Positions 17,931 through 26,933 are shown, counted from the stretch's first letter. The stretch is 64,000 nucleotides of DNA from Clostridiales bacterium (GCA_019423795.1 JAHZAT010000069.1:1-64000), one strand, 5' to 3'. The notes: generated by a model not told the origin, from the letters alone. A program made the numbers and translations.

Positions 17931-19253
17931 ATGAATTTACAAGGAAAAAGAGCAGCTATTGTAACACTTGGCTGTAAGGTAAATCAATATGAAACAGATG
18001 CCATGTATGGAATGCTTAAAGAAGCAGGGGTTACGATGGTTGATCCGAAAGAAGCAGCAGATATTTACATTGTAAATACATGTTCCGTAACAAATATGGC
18101 GGAACGCAAATCAAGACAGATGCTTCATCGTGCTAAAAAGAAGAATCCAGATGTTGTAGTAGTAGCTGTTGGCTGCTATGCACAGGTTGGAAAAGATGAA
18201 TTATCAAAAGATACTAATATTGACTTGATCGTTGGGAATAATAAAAAGAAAGACCTGATTAAGATTTTAGAAGAACATATGGGAGAGATGGAATCTGTTG
18301 AAGAGTCCATCGAAGTCATTGATATTGCACAGGATCAGGAATATGAACCTTTATATGTAGAACAGTTAAAAGAACATACAAGAGCGTATATCAAAGTTCA
18401 AGATGGATGTAACCAGTTTTGTTCTTACTGTATTATTCCTTATGCAAGAGGAAGAGTGCGAAGCCGTAAGGTAGAAGATATCTTAGAAGAGATTGCGAAT
18501 TTAACAAAACATGGGTGCCAGGAATTTGTTATTACAGGAATTCATGTAACTTCTTATGGAAAAGATCTTGGAGATATCACACTGATCGATCTGCTAGAAG
18601 AGATTGCACAAATTGATGGGGTCAAAAGAATCCGTCTGGGATCATTAGAACCTGGATTTATTACAAAAGACACATTAGATCGTCTTTCAAAGATTGAAAG
18701 TTTTTGCCCACATTTCCATCTTTCATTGCAGAGTGGATGTGACAGTGTGCTAAAAAGAATGAATCGTAAGTATACAACACAGGATATCAGAGAAAAATGC
18801 AAAGCGATCAGAGAACATTTTGAATATCCAGCACTTACAACAGATATTATCGTTGGTTTTCCAGGGGAGACAGATGAAGAATTTGAACAGACAAGAGAAT
18901 TCTTAGAAGAGATCAATCTCTATGAGATGCACATATTTAAATATTCTATCCGTAAAGGAACACGTGCAGCAGATATGAAGCCACAGATCGATGATCAGAT
19001 CAAAGCAAAACGCAGCAATATTTTACTGGAAATGTCAAAACAACATCAGAAAGCATTTGAGACAAAACAATTAGGAATGGTCAAAGAAGTGTTGATCGAG
19101 GAAAAAATGCACGGAAAAGATCATTATTATACGGGGCACACAAAAGAGTATATGAAAGTTGCACTTTACAGTGAAGAACCATTAGAAAATAAGATCATTA
19201 AAGTAAAATTACTACAAGTTTTAGATGATGGATATGTGCTGGCAAAGTGTTAA
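17931..19253 (+). CDS. mtaB: tRNA t6A37 methylthiotransferase MtaB
   Basis: MtaB converts t6A37 to ms2t6A37 in ANN-decoding tRNAs. It has the N-terminal UPF0004 domain with Cys residues for the auxiliary cluster (TLGCKVNQYETD, NTCSVTNMAERK, AVGCYAQ), the radical SAM motif CNQFCSYCIIPYARGR, and a C-terminal TRAM domain (KEVLIEEKMHGKDHYYTGHT). The length is 440 residues. RBS AAAGGAATTG precedes the ATG. The gene order prmA-rsmE then mtaB is kept from Bacillus, with the desulfurase-thiI pair and the HPr-like gene inserted. Confidence 0.97.
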   Translation: MNLQGKRAAIVTLGCKVNQYETDAMYGMLKEAGVTMVDPKEAADIYIVNTCSVTNMAERKSRQMLHRAKKKNPDVVVVAVGCYAQVGKDELSKDTNIDLIVGNNKKKDLIKILEEHMGEMESVEESIEVIDIAQDQEYEPLYVEQLKEHTRAYIKVQDGCNQFCSYCIIPYARGRVRSRKVEDILEEIANLTKHGCQEFVITGIHVTSYGKDLGDITLIDLLEEIAQIDGVKRIRLGSLEPGFITKDTLDRLSKIESFCPHFHLSLQSGCDSVLKRMNRKYTTQDIREKCKAIREHFEYPALTTDIIVGFPGETDEEFEQTREFLEEINLYEMHIFKYSIRKGTRAADMKPQIDDQIKAKRSNILLEMSKQHQKAFETKQLGMVKEVLIEEKMHGKDHYYTGHTKEYMKVALYSEEPLENKIIKVKLLQVLDDGYVLAKC

Positions 19254-19337
19254 GTGAATGGAAAATTTTATGATTTCCATTGCTATTTCATACATTTTAT
19301 ATTAAAATGATAAATAAATGAAAGGGACGTGATAATT

Positions 19338-19592
19338 ATGGATAATAATCGAACACAACATTTTTCGGTTGTAAAAGAAGAACTGGATGTACACATGATC
19401 TTAGAGCGTGTATACGAAGCACTGCAGGAGAAAGGATATAATCCTGTCAACCAGATGGTAGGATATATTATGTCTGGAGATCCAACATACATTACCAGTC
19501 ATAACAATGCAAGAAGCATCATCAATAAAGTTGAACGTGATGACTTGATCGAGGCATTGCTTGAGAACTATATTGAGACAAGATTAAAGTAG
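19338..19592 (+). CDS. ireB: IreB-family regulatory phosphoprotein
   Basis: The 84-residue protein (UPF0297) matches IreB/Yrz[54 protein letters not shown] is highly conserved. In Enterococcus IreB is a small substrate of the PASTA kinase IreK and affects cephalosporin tolerance; the conserved N-terminal Thr is visible (NNRTQHF). I start at ATG 19338 after GAAAGGGACG; a GTG at 19329 is too close to the ribosome site. It heads the ireB-ruvX-DUF1292 set, the same order as Bacillus yrzL-yrrK-yrzB. Confidence 0.93.
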   Translation: MDNNRTQHFSVVKEELDVHMILERVYEALQEKGYNPVNQMVGYIMSGDPTYITSHNNARSIINKVERDDLIEALLENYIETRLK

Positions 19593-19605
19593 AGACCGTG
19601 ATATT

Positions 19606-20025
19606 ATGAGAAGAATATTAGGGTTAGATTATGGGACAAAGACGGTCGGAGTAGCATTAAGTGATGAACTTCGCATTACTGCACAGCCGCTTGAGACGAT
19701 CACAAGAAAAGATGCGAATAAGTTAAGAAAGACATATGCAAGAATTGAAGAACTTGTGAAAGAATATGATATTGAGAAGATCGTTTTAGGACTCCCAAAG
19801 AACATGAATAATACAGTAGGTGAACGCGGAGAAGATACTCTATCTTTCCGCGATGCCTTAGTGCGTCGTACAGGATTAGAAGTAATTCTATGGGACGAGC
19901 GCCTGACAACAGTAGCATCAGAGAAAGTGCTGATGGAGAGCGGCGTAAGACGCGAAAACCGTAAGAAAGTGATCGATCAGATCGCTGCATCTATGATTTT
20001 ACAGGGATATCTTGATTCCCTATAG
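19606..20025 (+). CDS. ruvX: Holliday junction resolvase-like RuvX / pre-16S rRNA nuclease YqgF
   Basis: The 139-residue RNase H-like protein begins [18 protein letters not shown] with the catalytic Asp in LDYG, has [17 protein letters not shown] in the middle and ends with the WDERLTT and [15 protein letters not shown] motifs of YqgF/RuvX. The family trims the 5' end of 16S rRNA and has been described as a Holliday junction resolvase. It lies 13 bases after ireB. Confidence 0.96.
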   Translation: MRRILGLDYGTKTVGVALSDELRITAQPLETITRKDANKLRKTYARIEELVKEYDIEKIVLGLPKNMNNTVGERGEDTLSFRDALVRRTGLEVILWDERLTTVASEKVLMESGVRRENRKKVIDQIAASMILQGYLDSL

Positions 20026-20037
20026 GAGGAATAGACA

Positions 20038-20313
20038 ATGAGTAAAACAGATAATAAGATTCTTTTTCTGGACGAAGATGGATCAGAGATTGAATTTCGT
20101 GTCATAGAACAGACAACGATCGCAGGACATACCTACCTTTTGGTAGAAGATTGTGAAGCATCAAGTGAAGATGAGAGCGTTGTACTGATCATGAAGGAAG
20201 TGCAGCTAGAGGATGATTATGTGTCCTATGAGATCGTAGAAGACGATAAAGAACTGAATATGATCTCAGATATTTTTAATGCATTACTAGATGGACTTGA
20301 AGTGAGTTTATAA
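20038..20313 (+). CDS. DUF1292 protein (YrzB-like)
   Basis: The 91-residue acidic protein (NKILFLDEDGSEIEFRVIEQTTIAGHTYLLVEDCEASSEDESVVLIMKEV) matches the DUF1292/YrzB family, which is nearly always found next to ruvX in Firmicutes. Its function is unknown. AGGAGG lies at good distance before the ATG. Confidence 0.88.
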   Translation: MSKTDNKILFLDEDGSEIEFRVIEQTTIAGHTYLLVEDCEASSEDESVVLIMKEVQLEDDYVSYEIVEDDKELNMISDIFNALLDGLEVSL

Positions 20314-20374
20314 TATATATAAGAGTGTTTAAAACAATAGATTGTCAGACTTACAAAGATATGGAGGAAGAAAG

Positions 20375-22153
20375 TTGAAGGACAATCAGGTAAGACAGCA
20401 GGCAAAAACAAAACGAAACAATTATTATTCAAATGATAACAAGAGATCATACAATAAGAATAATTATCAGGCAAGAGGAAGAAGACCAATGCCTAGAAGA
20501 AAGCCTAGCTCAGTAAAGATCATTCCACTTGGCGGACTCGGCCAGATTGGAATGAACATCACAGCATTTGAATGCAATAACCAGATTTTGATCGTGGACT
20601 GTGGACTTGCGTTTCCAGATGAAGATATGTTAGGAATTGATTTAGTTATTCCTGATATCACATATTTAAAGGACAATGCAAGCAAGATTCGTGGACTGGT
20701 TATTACCCATGGTCATGAGGATCATATTGGGGCGATTCCTTATTTTGAGAAGGAATTGAATGTACCGATCTATGCTACAAAACTTACAATGGCACTGATC
20801 GAGAATAAATTAAAAGAGCACGGTATCTTAAATAACGTGGAACGCCATGTTGTAACACATGGTGACAAAGTAAAACTTGGAATCTTTAATGTAGAATTTA
20901 TTAAGACAAATCACAGTATTGCGGATGCAGCAGCACTTGCGATCACAACACCAGCTGGTGTGATCGTGCATACTGGTGACTTTAAGATTGATCATACTCC
21001 ATTATTTGGAGAAGCAATCGATCTTGCAAGATTTGCAGAACTTGGAAGTAAAGGGGTTCTGGCACTGATGGCAGATAGTACAAACGTAGAACGACAAGGC
21101 TATACACCATCGGAGAAGAATGTAGGTAAACGTCTGGATAGTCTGTTTGCAGAACATCTAAAAGGGCGTATGATCATTGCAACATTTGCATCGAATGTGG
21201 ATCGTGTACAGCATATCATTAATTCCGCACATAAGTATGGAAGAAAAGTTGCAGTAGAAGGACGAAGCATGGTAAATATTATCTCAACAGCGTCCGAATT
21301 AGGGTATATCAAGATTCCAAAGAACACATTAATTGAAACTGATCAGATTAAGAATTATCCTGACGATCAGATTGTTTTAATCACAACAGGAAGCCAGGGA
21401 GAGACAATGGCAGCATTATCTCGTATGGCAAACTCAACTCACAGAAAAGTATCCATCGTACCAAGTGATACGATCATATTCAGCTCAAGTCCAATCCCCG
21501 GAAATGAGAAGAATATTTCAAAGATTATGAATGAACTTGCACTAAAAGGTGCACAGATTGTATTTGAAGATACACATGTTTCTGGGCATGCGTGCCGTGA
21601 GGAATTAAGACTTATTTATGCACTGACAAAACCTAAGTATGCAATTCCTGTTCATGGAGAATATCGTCATCTGATGCGTCACCGTGAACTTGCTATTGAG
21701 ATGGGAATTCCAAAGGAGAATGCATTTGTACTTGCGGAAGGTGATATTCTAGAGCTTAATAAGAGACAAGGAAAGATCACTGGAAAAGTTCAGGCAGGAG
21801 GAATCCTAGTTGACGGACTTGGAGTTGGAGATGTTGGTAATATCGTATTGAATGATCGTAAGATGCTGTCTCAGAACGGACTGATCATTGCAACTGTCAC
21901 ATTACAGAAACATGGTAATGTAATTCTTGCAGGACCAGATATTGTATCTCGAGGTTTTGTATATGTTAGAGAATCAGAATCTTTGATGGAAGGTGCAAGA
22001 GAAGTTGCAAGAGATGCGGTCGAAGAATGTTTAGAACGTAACATTACCGACTGGGCAAGAATCAAGACAAAGATCAAGGATGAGCTTAGTAATTATATTT
22101 GGAAGAAAACAAAGCGTAATCCAATGATTCTTCCAATTATCACAGAGGTTTAA
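20375..22153 (+). CDS. rnj: Ribonuclease J
   Basis: RNase J is a metallo-beta-lactamase/beta-CASP nuclease with 5'-exo and endo activity that matures rRNA and turns over mRNA. It carries the zinc motif VITHGHEDHIGAIPYF, the beta-CASP GHACREELRLIY region and a C-terminal domain. The catalytic part begins VKIIPLGGLGQIGMN. I choose the TTG at 20375, seven bases after GGAGG (20363-20367); upstream codons have no ribosome site. That gives 592 residues with a basic, Asn/Lys/Arg-rich N-terminal tail of about 40 residues, probably an RNA-binding extension. It is inserted between DUF1292 and the MltG-like gene. Confidence 0.93.
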   Translation: MKDNQVRQQAKTKRNNYYSNDNKRSYNKNNYQARGRRPMPRRKPSSVKIIPLGGLGQIGMNITAFECNNQILIVDCGLAFPDEDMLGIDLVIPDITYLKDNASKIRGLVITHGHEDHIGAIPYFEKELNVPIYATKLTMALIENKLKEHGILNNVERHVVTHGDKVKLGIFNVEFIKTNHSIADAAALAITTPAGVIVHTGDFKIDHTPLFGEAIDLARFAELGSKGVLALMADSTNVERQGYTPSEKNVGKRLDSLFAEHLKGRMIIATFASNVDRVQHIINSAHKYGRKVAVEGRSMVNIISTASELGYIKIPKNTLIETDQIKNYPDDQIVLITTGSQGETMAALSRMANSTHRKVSIVPSDTIIFSSSPIPGNEKNISKIMNELALKGAQIVFEDTHVSGHACREELRLIYALTKPKYAIPVHGEYRHLMRHRELAIEMGIPKENAFVLAEGDILELNKRQGKITGKVQAGGILVDGLGVGDVGNIVLNDRKMLSQNGLIIATVTLQKHGNVILAGPDIVSRGFVYVRESESLMEGAREVARDAVEECLERNITDWARIKTKIKDELSNYIWKKTKRNPMILPIITEV

Positions 22154-22154
22154 G

Positions 22155-22556
22155 ATGAGTCTTTCAAAACAAAAGAAATTCTTTGAATCAGAAGCATGGC
22201 AGTTGTTTTTTAAGACATTAGGCAGAGCATTTTTAATCTGTGCGATTTTCTGTATTTTCTATGGAGCATATTTTGTGGCAGAACAGACATTTTCTAATCA
22301 GCCATATAATGCACAGAGCCATAAGAAGGTAACGATCAGCGTCACAGAGAATGAGTCAGAAGAGGAAGTTGCCGAAACACTCGTTTCAAAGAAACTGATT
22401 TATGGAAAGGCAAGATTTGTGATCCGCAAATATTTTTCAAAATACAAGAAGAATTCATTTCTTCCTGGAAGGTATGAATTTACACAATCACAGGGAATGG
22501 ATGATATCATGGGTATTTTATGCGGAGATCACGTATCAGAGGAGATCATACAATGA
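22155..22556 (+). CDS. MltG-like membrane protein without catalytic domain
   Basis: The 133-residue protein has one membrane segment (residues about 21-42, LGRAFLICAIFCIFYGAYFVA) and an outside domain VTISVTENESEEEVAETLVSKKLIYGKARFVIRKYF...LPGRYEFTQSQGMDDIMGILC. This matches the LysM-like N-terminal module of the endolytic transglycosylase MltG/YceG. The protein stops before the catalytic glutamate domain, so it cannot cut glycan. It keeps the genomic place of Bacillus yrrL, before yrrM (trmR), which supports descent from mltG. It starts one base after the RNase J stop codon. Confidence 0.75.
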   Translation: MSLSKQKKFFESEAWQLFFKTLGRAFLICAIFCIFYGAYFVAEQTFSNQPYNAQSHKKVTISVTENESEEEVAETLVSKKLIYGKARFVIRKYFSKYKKNSFLPGRYEFTQSQGMDDIMGILCGDHVSEEIIQ

Positions 22557-23206
22557 TAGTGGATTTAAATATCACAGAATATATCCGCTCATTGATGAAA
22601 GAAGAGAAGAATGATCTAAGTAAGATCGAAGTAGAGGCCAGAGTCAATCACGTTCCGATCGTCAAACCAGAGACGAAAGAACTTTTAAGGACTCTGGTCC
22701 TTTTAAAGAAACCGATGAAGATCTTAGAGGTAGGAGCAGCGGTTGGGTTTTCTTCTCTTTATATGAATCGTTACCAGCCAGAAGGTGGAACGATCATAAC
22801 CATTGAGCGAAATGAAAAACGAATCAAGAAAGCAAAAGAGAATATCAAAAATCAGGGAAAAGAAGATCAGATTACATTGCTTGAAGGTGATGCAATTGAG
22901 ATTTTAAAAGAATTAGATGGAAAGTATGACCTTATTTTTGTGGATGCAGCGAAGGGACAGTATATTCATTTTTTAGAAGATGTATTAAGATTATTAGCAC
23001 CAGATGGTGTTTTAGTATCTGATAATGTACTTCAGGATGGAGATGTAGCGAAATCACGTTATGCGATTGAACGAAGAGACCGTACGATCCACAAACGAAT
23101 GAGAGATTATTTATATACGATCAAGAATCACCCACTGTTAGAGACAACGATCCTTCCAGTAGGAGATGGAGTAGCAATCAGTATTAAGACAGGAGATAAC
23201 GAATGA
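22553..23206 (+). CDS. trmR: tRNA 5-hydroxyuridine methyltransferase (O-methyltransferase family 3)
   Basis: The 217-residue class I methyltransferase has the SAM motif ILEVGAAVGFSSLYM, the acidic ribose loop and the VDAAKGQY and DNVLQDGDV motifs of the COMT-like family. In Bacillus the gene at this position (yrrM) is TrmR, which makes 5-methoxyuridine at the tRNA wobble base. The next gene encodes the U32 hydroxylase TrhP that provides its substrate, so the assignment rests on family plus context. The ATG at 22553 overlaps the MltG-like stop (ATGA). Confidence 0.85.
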   Translation: MIVDLNITEYIRSLMKEEKNDLSKIEVEARVNHVPIVKPETKELLRTLVLLKKPMKILEVGAAVGFSSLYMNRYQPEGGTIITIERNEKRIKKAKENIKNQGKEDQITLLEGDAIEILKELDGKYDLIFVDAAKGQYIHFLEDVLRLLAPDGVLVSDNVLQDGDVAKSRYAIERRDRTIHKRMRDYLYTIKNHPLLETTILPVGDGVAISIKTGDNE

Positions 23207-24444
23207 GAGACGTTGAATTATTAATTCCAGCAAGTAATTTAGAAGTATTAAAAGTTGCTGTATTATATGGTGCAGACGCTGTTTATATCGGTGGAGAGAT
23301 GTATGGACTACGTGCCAAAGCGAAAAACTTTTCTATGGAAGATGTCAAGGCCGGAATCGAATTTGCACATAAACATGGAGTGAAAGTTTATATCACAGCC
23401 AATATCGTAGCACATAACGAAGACTTAGAAGGAATCAGGAAATATTTCGAAGAATTAAAAGAGATCAAACCAGATGCACTGATCATTTCTGACCCAGGAG
23501 TCTTTATGATCGCTAAAGAAGTTTGTCCAGATATCGATCGTCATATCAGTACACAGGCAAATAGCACAAACTATGCGACATACAAGTTTTGGTATGATCA
23601 GGGAGCAAGCCGTGTTGTATCCGCAAGAGAATTATCGCTGGAAGAGATTAAGGATATTCGTGCCCACATTCCGGATGATATGGAAATCGAATCATTTATT
23701 CACGGAGCAATGTGTATTTCCCATTCTGGAAGATGTCTGTTAAGTAATTACTTTACAGGAAGAAATGCAAATAGCGGAGAATGCACACATCCTTGCAGAT
23801 GGAAATACTCCGTAATGGAACAGACAAGACCAGGAGAATATATGCCAGTATATGAAAATGAACGTGGAACATATATATTTAACTCCAAAGACTTAAATAT
23901 GATCGAATACATCGACCAGATCTTAGATGCCGGAATTGACAGCTTAAAGATTGAAGGACGTATGAAAACAGCACTGTATGTTGCAACCGTTGCAAGAACA
24001 TACAGAAAAGCAATCGATGACTGCAAAGAATCTGTAGAGAAATATAAAGCAAATATGGATTACTACAAAGAAGAGATTGCAAAATGCACATATCGTCAGT
24101 TCACAACAGGATTCTATTTCGGAAAGACAGATGAGACATCCCAGATTTATGACAGTAATACTTATATCAAGAATTGCACATATATCGGAATTGTTCAGGG
24201 ACATAATGACAAAGGATACGCACTTTTAGAGCAGAAGAATAAATTCTCTGTTGGAGAGACAATCGAAGTCATGATTCCAGATGGAACAAACAAAGAAGTT
24301 GTTGTAAGAGCAATTGAAGATGAAGACGGAAGAGCTATGGAATCCGCACCACATCCAAAACAGATGGTATATGTTGATTTTGGAGAAGAGATTAAAGATG
24401 GATATCTTTTACGCAGACAAGAAGTTGTAGAAGAAGAGAATTAA
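23203..24444 (+). CDS. trhP: U32-family tRNA hydroxylation protein TrhP
   Basis: Formerly called peptidase U32, this family makes 5-hydroxyuridine at tRNA position 34 from prephenate-dependent chemistry. The signature ESFIHGAMCISHSGRCLLSNYFTGRNANSGECTHPCRW carries the conserved Cys residues that hold an Fe-S cluster. The N-terminal TIM-barrel starts ELLIPASNLEVLKVAVLYGADAVYIGG. At 413 residues it is like Bacillus YrrO; the second paralogue YrrN is missing here. It overlaps trmR by ATGA. The pair makes mo5U or related wobble modification. Confidence 0.9.
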   Translation: MRDVELLIPASNLEVLKVAVLYGADAVYIGGEMYGLRAKAKNFSMEDVKAGIEFAHKHGVKVYITANIVAHNEDLEGIRKYFEELKEIKPDALIISDPGVFMIAKEVCPDIDRHISTQANSTNYATYKFWYDQGASRVVSARELSLEEIKDIRAHIPDDMEIESFIHGAMCISHSGRCLLSNYFTGRNANSGECTHPCRWKYSVMEQTRPGEYMPVYENERGTYIFNSKDLNMIEYIDQILDAGIDSLKIEGRMKTALYVATVARTYRKAIDDCKESVEKYKANMDYYKEEIAKCTYRQFTTGFYFGKTDETSQIYDSNTYIKNCTYIGIVQGHNDKGYALLEQKNKFSVGETIEVMIPDGTNKEVVVRAIEDEDGRAMESAPHPKQMVYVDFGEEIKDGYLLRRQEVVEEEN

Positions 24445-24477
24445 GATCTATCAACAAAGAATTCAGAATAAAGATGG

Positions 24478-24541
24478 AAAAGCACTTTTCTAAGTAACTT
24501 ATCATAGTATGATAAAAAGGCTTAGAAGGGTGCTTTTCTTT
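24478..24541 (+). terminator. Terminator of the ireB-trhP operon, abutting the sigK start
   Basis: AAAAGCACTTTTCTAAG (24478-24494) pairs with CTTAGAAGGGTGCTTTT (24521-24537) using two G-U pairs, followed by TCTTTTG. The right arm also contains the only ribosome-site-like GAAGGG for the next gene. Confidence 0.75.
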
Positions 24542-25164
24542 TGCAAGAGTTTTTACAACCTTTATCACCAGAGGAAGAACGACATTATCTGATCCTAAGC
24601 CGCAAGGGAGATATCAATGCAAGAAATTTGCTAGTGGAACACAATCTTCGCTTAGTTGCACATATTGTAAAGAAATATCATAATTTAGACAGAGAGAAAG
24701 AAGATATGCTCTCAATTGGGACGATTGGGCTTATTAAAGCGATCAATACCTACGATATCAGCAAAGGCCATCGCCTTGTAACCTATGCTGCAAGATGTAT
24801 AGAAAATGAATTATTAATGATGATTCGTCAAGAAAGAAAGACTTCAAAAAATACATCACTTTACGAACCGATCGGTGTCGATAAAGAAGGAAATGAGATT
24901 CATCTGTTAGATATTTTAGGGACACAGGAAACAGATTTTCTGAAAAAGATGGAACAAAAAGAAAATATCAAACAGATTTATGACGAATTAGAAAAAATGG
25001 AGATGAATAAGGAAAAGAAAACACTGATCATGCGATATGGACTTTATGGAAGAAAGCCAATGACACAAAAAGAAGTAGCAAAAGAGCTTCATATTTCAAG
25101 ATCTTATGTGAGTCGGATTGAAAAACGTGCGATTATGTTAATAAAAAGTAAAATAAAGACATAA
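24541..25164 (+). CDS. sigK: RNA polymerase sigma factor, SigK-like (late mother-cell sporulation)
   Basis: The protein aligns with sigma-K: QPLSPEEERHYL, NLLVEHNLRLVAHIVKKY, DMLSIGTIGLIKAINTYD, TYAARCIENELLM, EPIGVDKEGNEIHLLDIL and the region 4.2 helix-turn-helix EVAKELHISRSYVSRIEKRA. At 207 residues it lacks the membrane pro-sequence of Bacillus pro-SigK, and only one residue of N-terminal extension exists; the C. difficile factor also lacks it. No upstream ATG exists before a stop at 24523, so the start is TTG 24541, helped only by GAAGGG. No skin-like interruption is present. Family certain; role in this organism is inferred. Confidence 0.88.
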   Translation: MQEFLQPLSPEEERHYLILSRKGDINARNLLVEHNLRLVAHIVKKYHNLDREKEDMLSIGTIGLIKAINTYDISKGHRLVTYAARCIENELLMMIRQERKTSKNTSLYEPIGVDKEGNEIHLLDILGTQETDFLKKMEQKENIKQIYDELEKMEMNKEKKTLIMRYGLYGRKPMTQKEVAKELHISRSYVSRIEKRAIMLIKSKIKT

Positions 25165-25184
25165 AAAAAGAAAAAAAGGTCCTA

Positions 25185-25210
25185 TTGTAAATTTCAAAAT
25201 TTGTTATAAT
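25185..25210 (+). promoter_or_regulatory. Extended -10 promoter in the sigK-DUF5058 spacer
   Basis: TATAAT (25205-25210) with TG at -14/-15 (25202-25203), and a weak, closely spaced TTGTAA at 25185-25190. Confidence 0.5.
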
Positions 25211-25216
25211 AAAACC

Positions 25217-25293
25217 ATAAACACATGAACACCCATTTAAATAATGAAAACTCAAGGGAAAAGGGGCTGTCGCATTAAGCGGCAGTCTTTTTT
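25217..25293 (+). ncRNA. Candidate short RNA or transcribed leader
   Basis: From the promoter above, a transcript starting near 25217 would run about 75 bases and end at a hairpin: GGCTGTCGC (25265-25273) with GCGGCAGTC (25279-25287) followed by six T. There is no open reading frame with a ribosome site inside. It could be a small RNA or an attenuated leader of the downstream cluster, whose first gene starts 170 bases later. I recognise no known riboswitch. The rest of the spacer (25294-25465) is AT-rich with nothing distinct except the AAGGAGG site. Confidence 0.35.
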
Positions 25294-25465
25294 GTAATGA
25301 TCTGGAAAATGAAAAAATCTTCACCAAATAAAGAAAATAATTATAAAAATATTCAAAAACTAAGCAGTGATATAAAAAAGTGAAAAAATTTTCATACCAT
25401 TTCCATGACAAAACAGGTAAGATAATTGCATACAAAACACACGGACCGATAAGGAGGATAAAAAT

Positions 25466-26209
25466 ATGGACGCAATGAAAATCGCAAACAGTATCCCAAT
25501 GTGGCTTGCCTGTGCACTTCCAGTTGCATTTGTCATTTTACAGGCAGTTTTATTTGCAAGGGGTGCTTATAAATCAGGAAAGAAATTAGGACTTAATGAC
25601 AAACAGATGAAAAAAGCAATGAAAAGCAGTGCGGTAACATCAATCGGACCATCCATCGTTGTATTAAGTGCGATGCTTTCTCTGTTAGTATCTGTTGGCG
25701 GACCAATCGGATGGATGAGATTATCTATGATCGGATCCGTTATGTTTGAATCTATCGCAGCAGGACTTGGAACATCCGCTGTTGGAGTGCAGCTTGGAAC
25801 TGATACTTTAACACCAGAAGCTTTAGGAATGGCCGTATGGACGATGATCCTTTGTTCTATCGGATGGGCATTATTTGCAACATTTTCAGCAAATAAGATG
25901 GATAAGATTGAACATAAGATTTCCAAAGGAAACACAGGAACACTAACAACGATTGCTTCCTGTGCCATCATCGGTGTATTCTCAGCAATGTGTGCAAGCC
26001 ATCTTGCAAAACCATTTTATTCAATGATGATGAAAGCAGACCAGATCACAATGAGCGGAGCATGGAAGAATGCCTTAGCATGTGTGCTTGGAGCAGTGAT
26101 CATGTTTGTACTTACGAAAGTTGCAAATAAAAAAGATATCGGATGGTTAAAAGAATGGTCTTTAACGATCACAATTCTTGGAGCCATGATCATCACAGCA
26201 TTAGTATAA
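25466..26209 (+). CDS. DUF5058 multi-pass membrane protein
   Basis: The 247-residue protein is strongly hydrophobic with about six or seven membrane segments (for example WLACALPVAFVILQAVLFARG, SIVVLSAMLSLLVSVGG, ALGMAVWTMILCSIGWALFA, ALACVLGAVIMFVLTKVA). It looks like the DUF5058 family. It is followed after 16 bases by a second membrane protein of similar size, then an M20 amidohydrolase, so it is probably one half of a transporter for the hydrolase substrate. RBS AAGGAGGA is strong. The transported compound is unknown. Confidence 0.7.
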   Translation: MDAMKIANSIPMWLACALPVAFVILQAVLFARGAYKSGKKLGLNDKQMKKAMKSSAVTSIGPSIVVLSAMLSLLVSVGGPIGWMRLSMIGSVMFESIAAGLGTSAVGVQLGTDTLTPEALGMAVWTMILCSIGWALFATFSANKMDKIEHKISKGNTGTLTTIASCAIIGVFSAMCASHLAKPFYSMMMKADQITMSGAWKNALACVLGAVIMFVLTKVANKKDIGWLKEWSLTITILGAMIITALV

Positions 26210-26225
26210 GCAGGAGGAAGATACG

Positions 26226-26918
26226 ATGAACAATCAGGATTATTATAATAAAGAATATGTACCACAAGTCAATAAGATCGGTAAGATTACAGGATACCTT
26301 GGAGTTCTTCTTTCTTTTACTCCAGCACTTGTATTAGCCATCATCTATGGAATCTTACCAAAACCAGCTGCATTGTTAACTGCATTTATCAGTGGTGCCA
26401 GTGCATTTGGAGTGTTATGGTTTGTAGAACCGATCTCTTACTTCCCAGTTGTTGGAGCTGCTGGAACTTATATGGCATTCTTATCTGGAAATATCTCTAA
26501 TATGAGAATCCCATGTGCAAGTATGGCACAGGTGGCAGCAGATGTAGAGCCAGGAACAGAAAAAGGATCTGTCGTTGCAACTCTTGGAATGGCAGTATCT
26601 ATCGTAATTAATGTATCTGTTCTTACGATCGGAGCGATCCTTGGAACTTCTGTATTAGCAATGCTTCCAGAAAGTATTAAAGCAGCGTTAAACTACTTAT
26701 TACCAGCCTTATTTGGAGCTTTATTAGTACAGTTTGGAATGAAAATGAAAAAACACAGTGTCATTATGGTTGTATTTGCGGTCATCTTATATTTCATGAT
26801 CGGAATGGGATACTTTAACTGGTTACCAGGAGCATCAAACTGGCTTGGAACATTAGGATGCGTCTTCGTAAGTATTGCCATTGGAATGGCAACCTTAAAA
26901 AATACAACAAAGGAATAG
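26226..26918 (+). CDS. Multi-pass membrane protein, probable partner of the DUF5058 protein
   Basis: I do not recognise a characterised family. The 230-residue protein has a short polar N-terminus (NNQDYYNKEYVPQVNKIG) and about six to seven membrane segments, including YLGVLLSFTPALVLAIIYGIL, SIVINVSVLTIGAILG and VIMVVFAVILYFMIGMGYF. Charged residues are few and located in loops. It is translated from AGGAGG 16 bases after the DUF5058 gene and 15 bases before the M20 gene, so the three form an operon. A two-subunit permease is the simplest reading. Confidence 0.65.
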   Translation: MNNQDYYNKEYVPQVNKIGKITGYLGVLLSFTPALVLAIIYGILPKPAALLTAFISGASAFGVLWFVEPISYFPVVGAAGTYMAFLSGNISNMRIPCASMAQVAADVEPGTEKGSVVATLGMAVSIVINVSVLTIGAILGTSVLAMLPESIKAALNYLLPALFGALLVQFGMKMKKHSVIMVVFAVILYFMIGMGYFNWLPGASNWLGTLGCVFVSIAIGMATLKNTTKE

Positions 26919-26933
26919 AAAGCAGGCGATAAA

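Noticed and set aside
24541..25164. A skin-type interrupted sigK
   Set aside because: The gene is continuous with all sigma regions in one frame.
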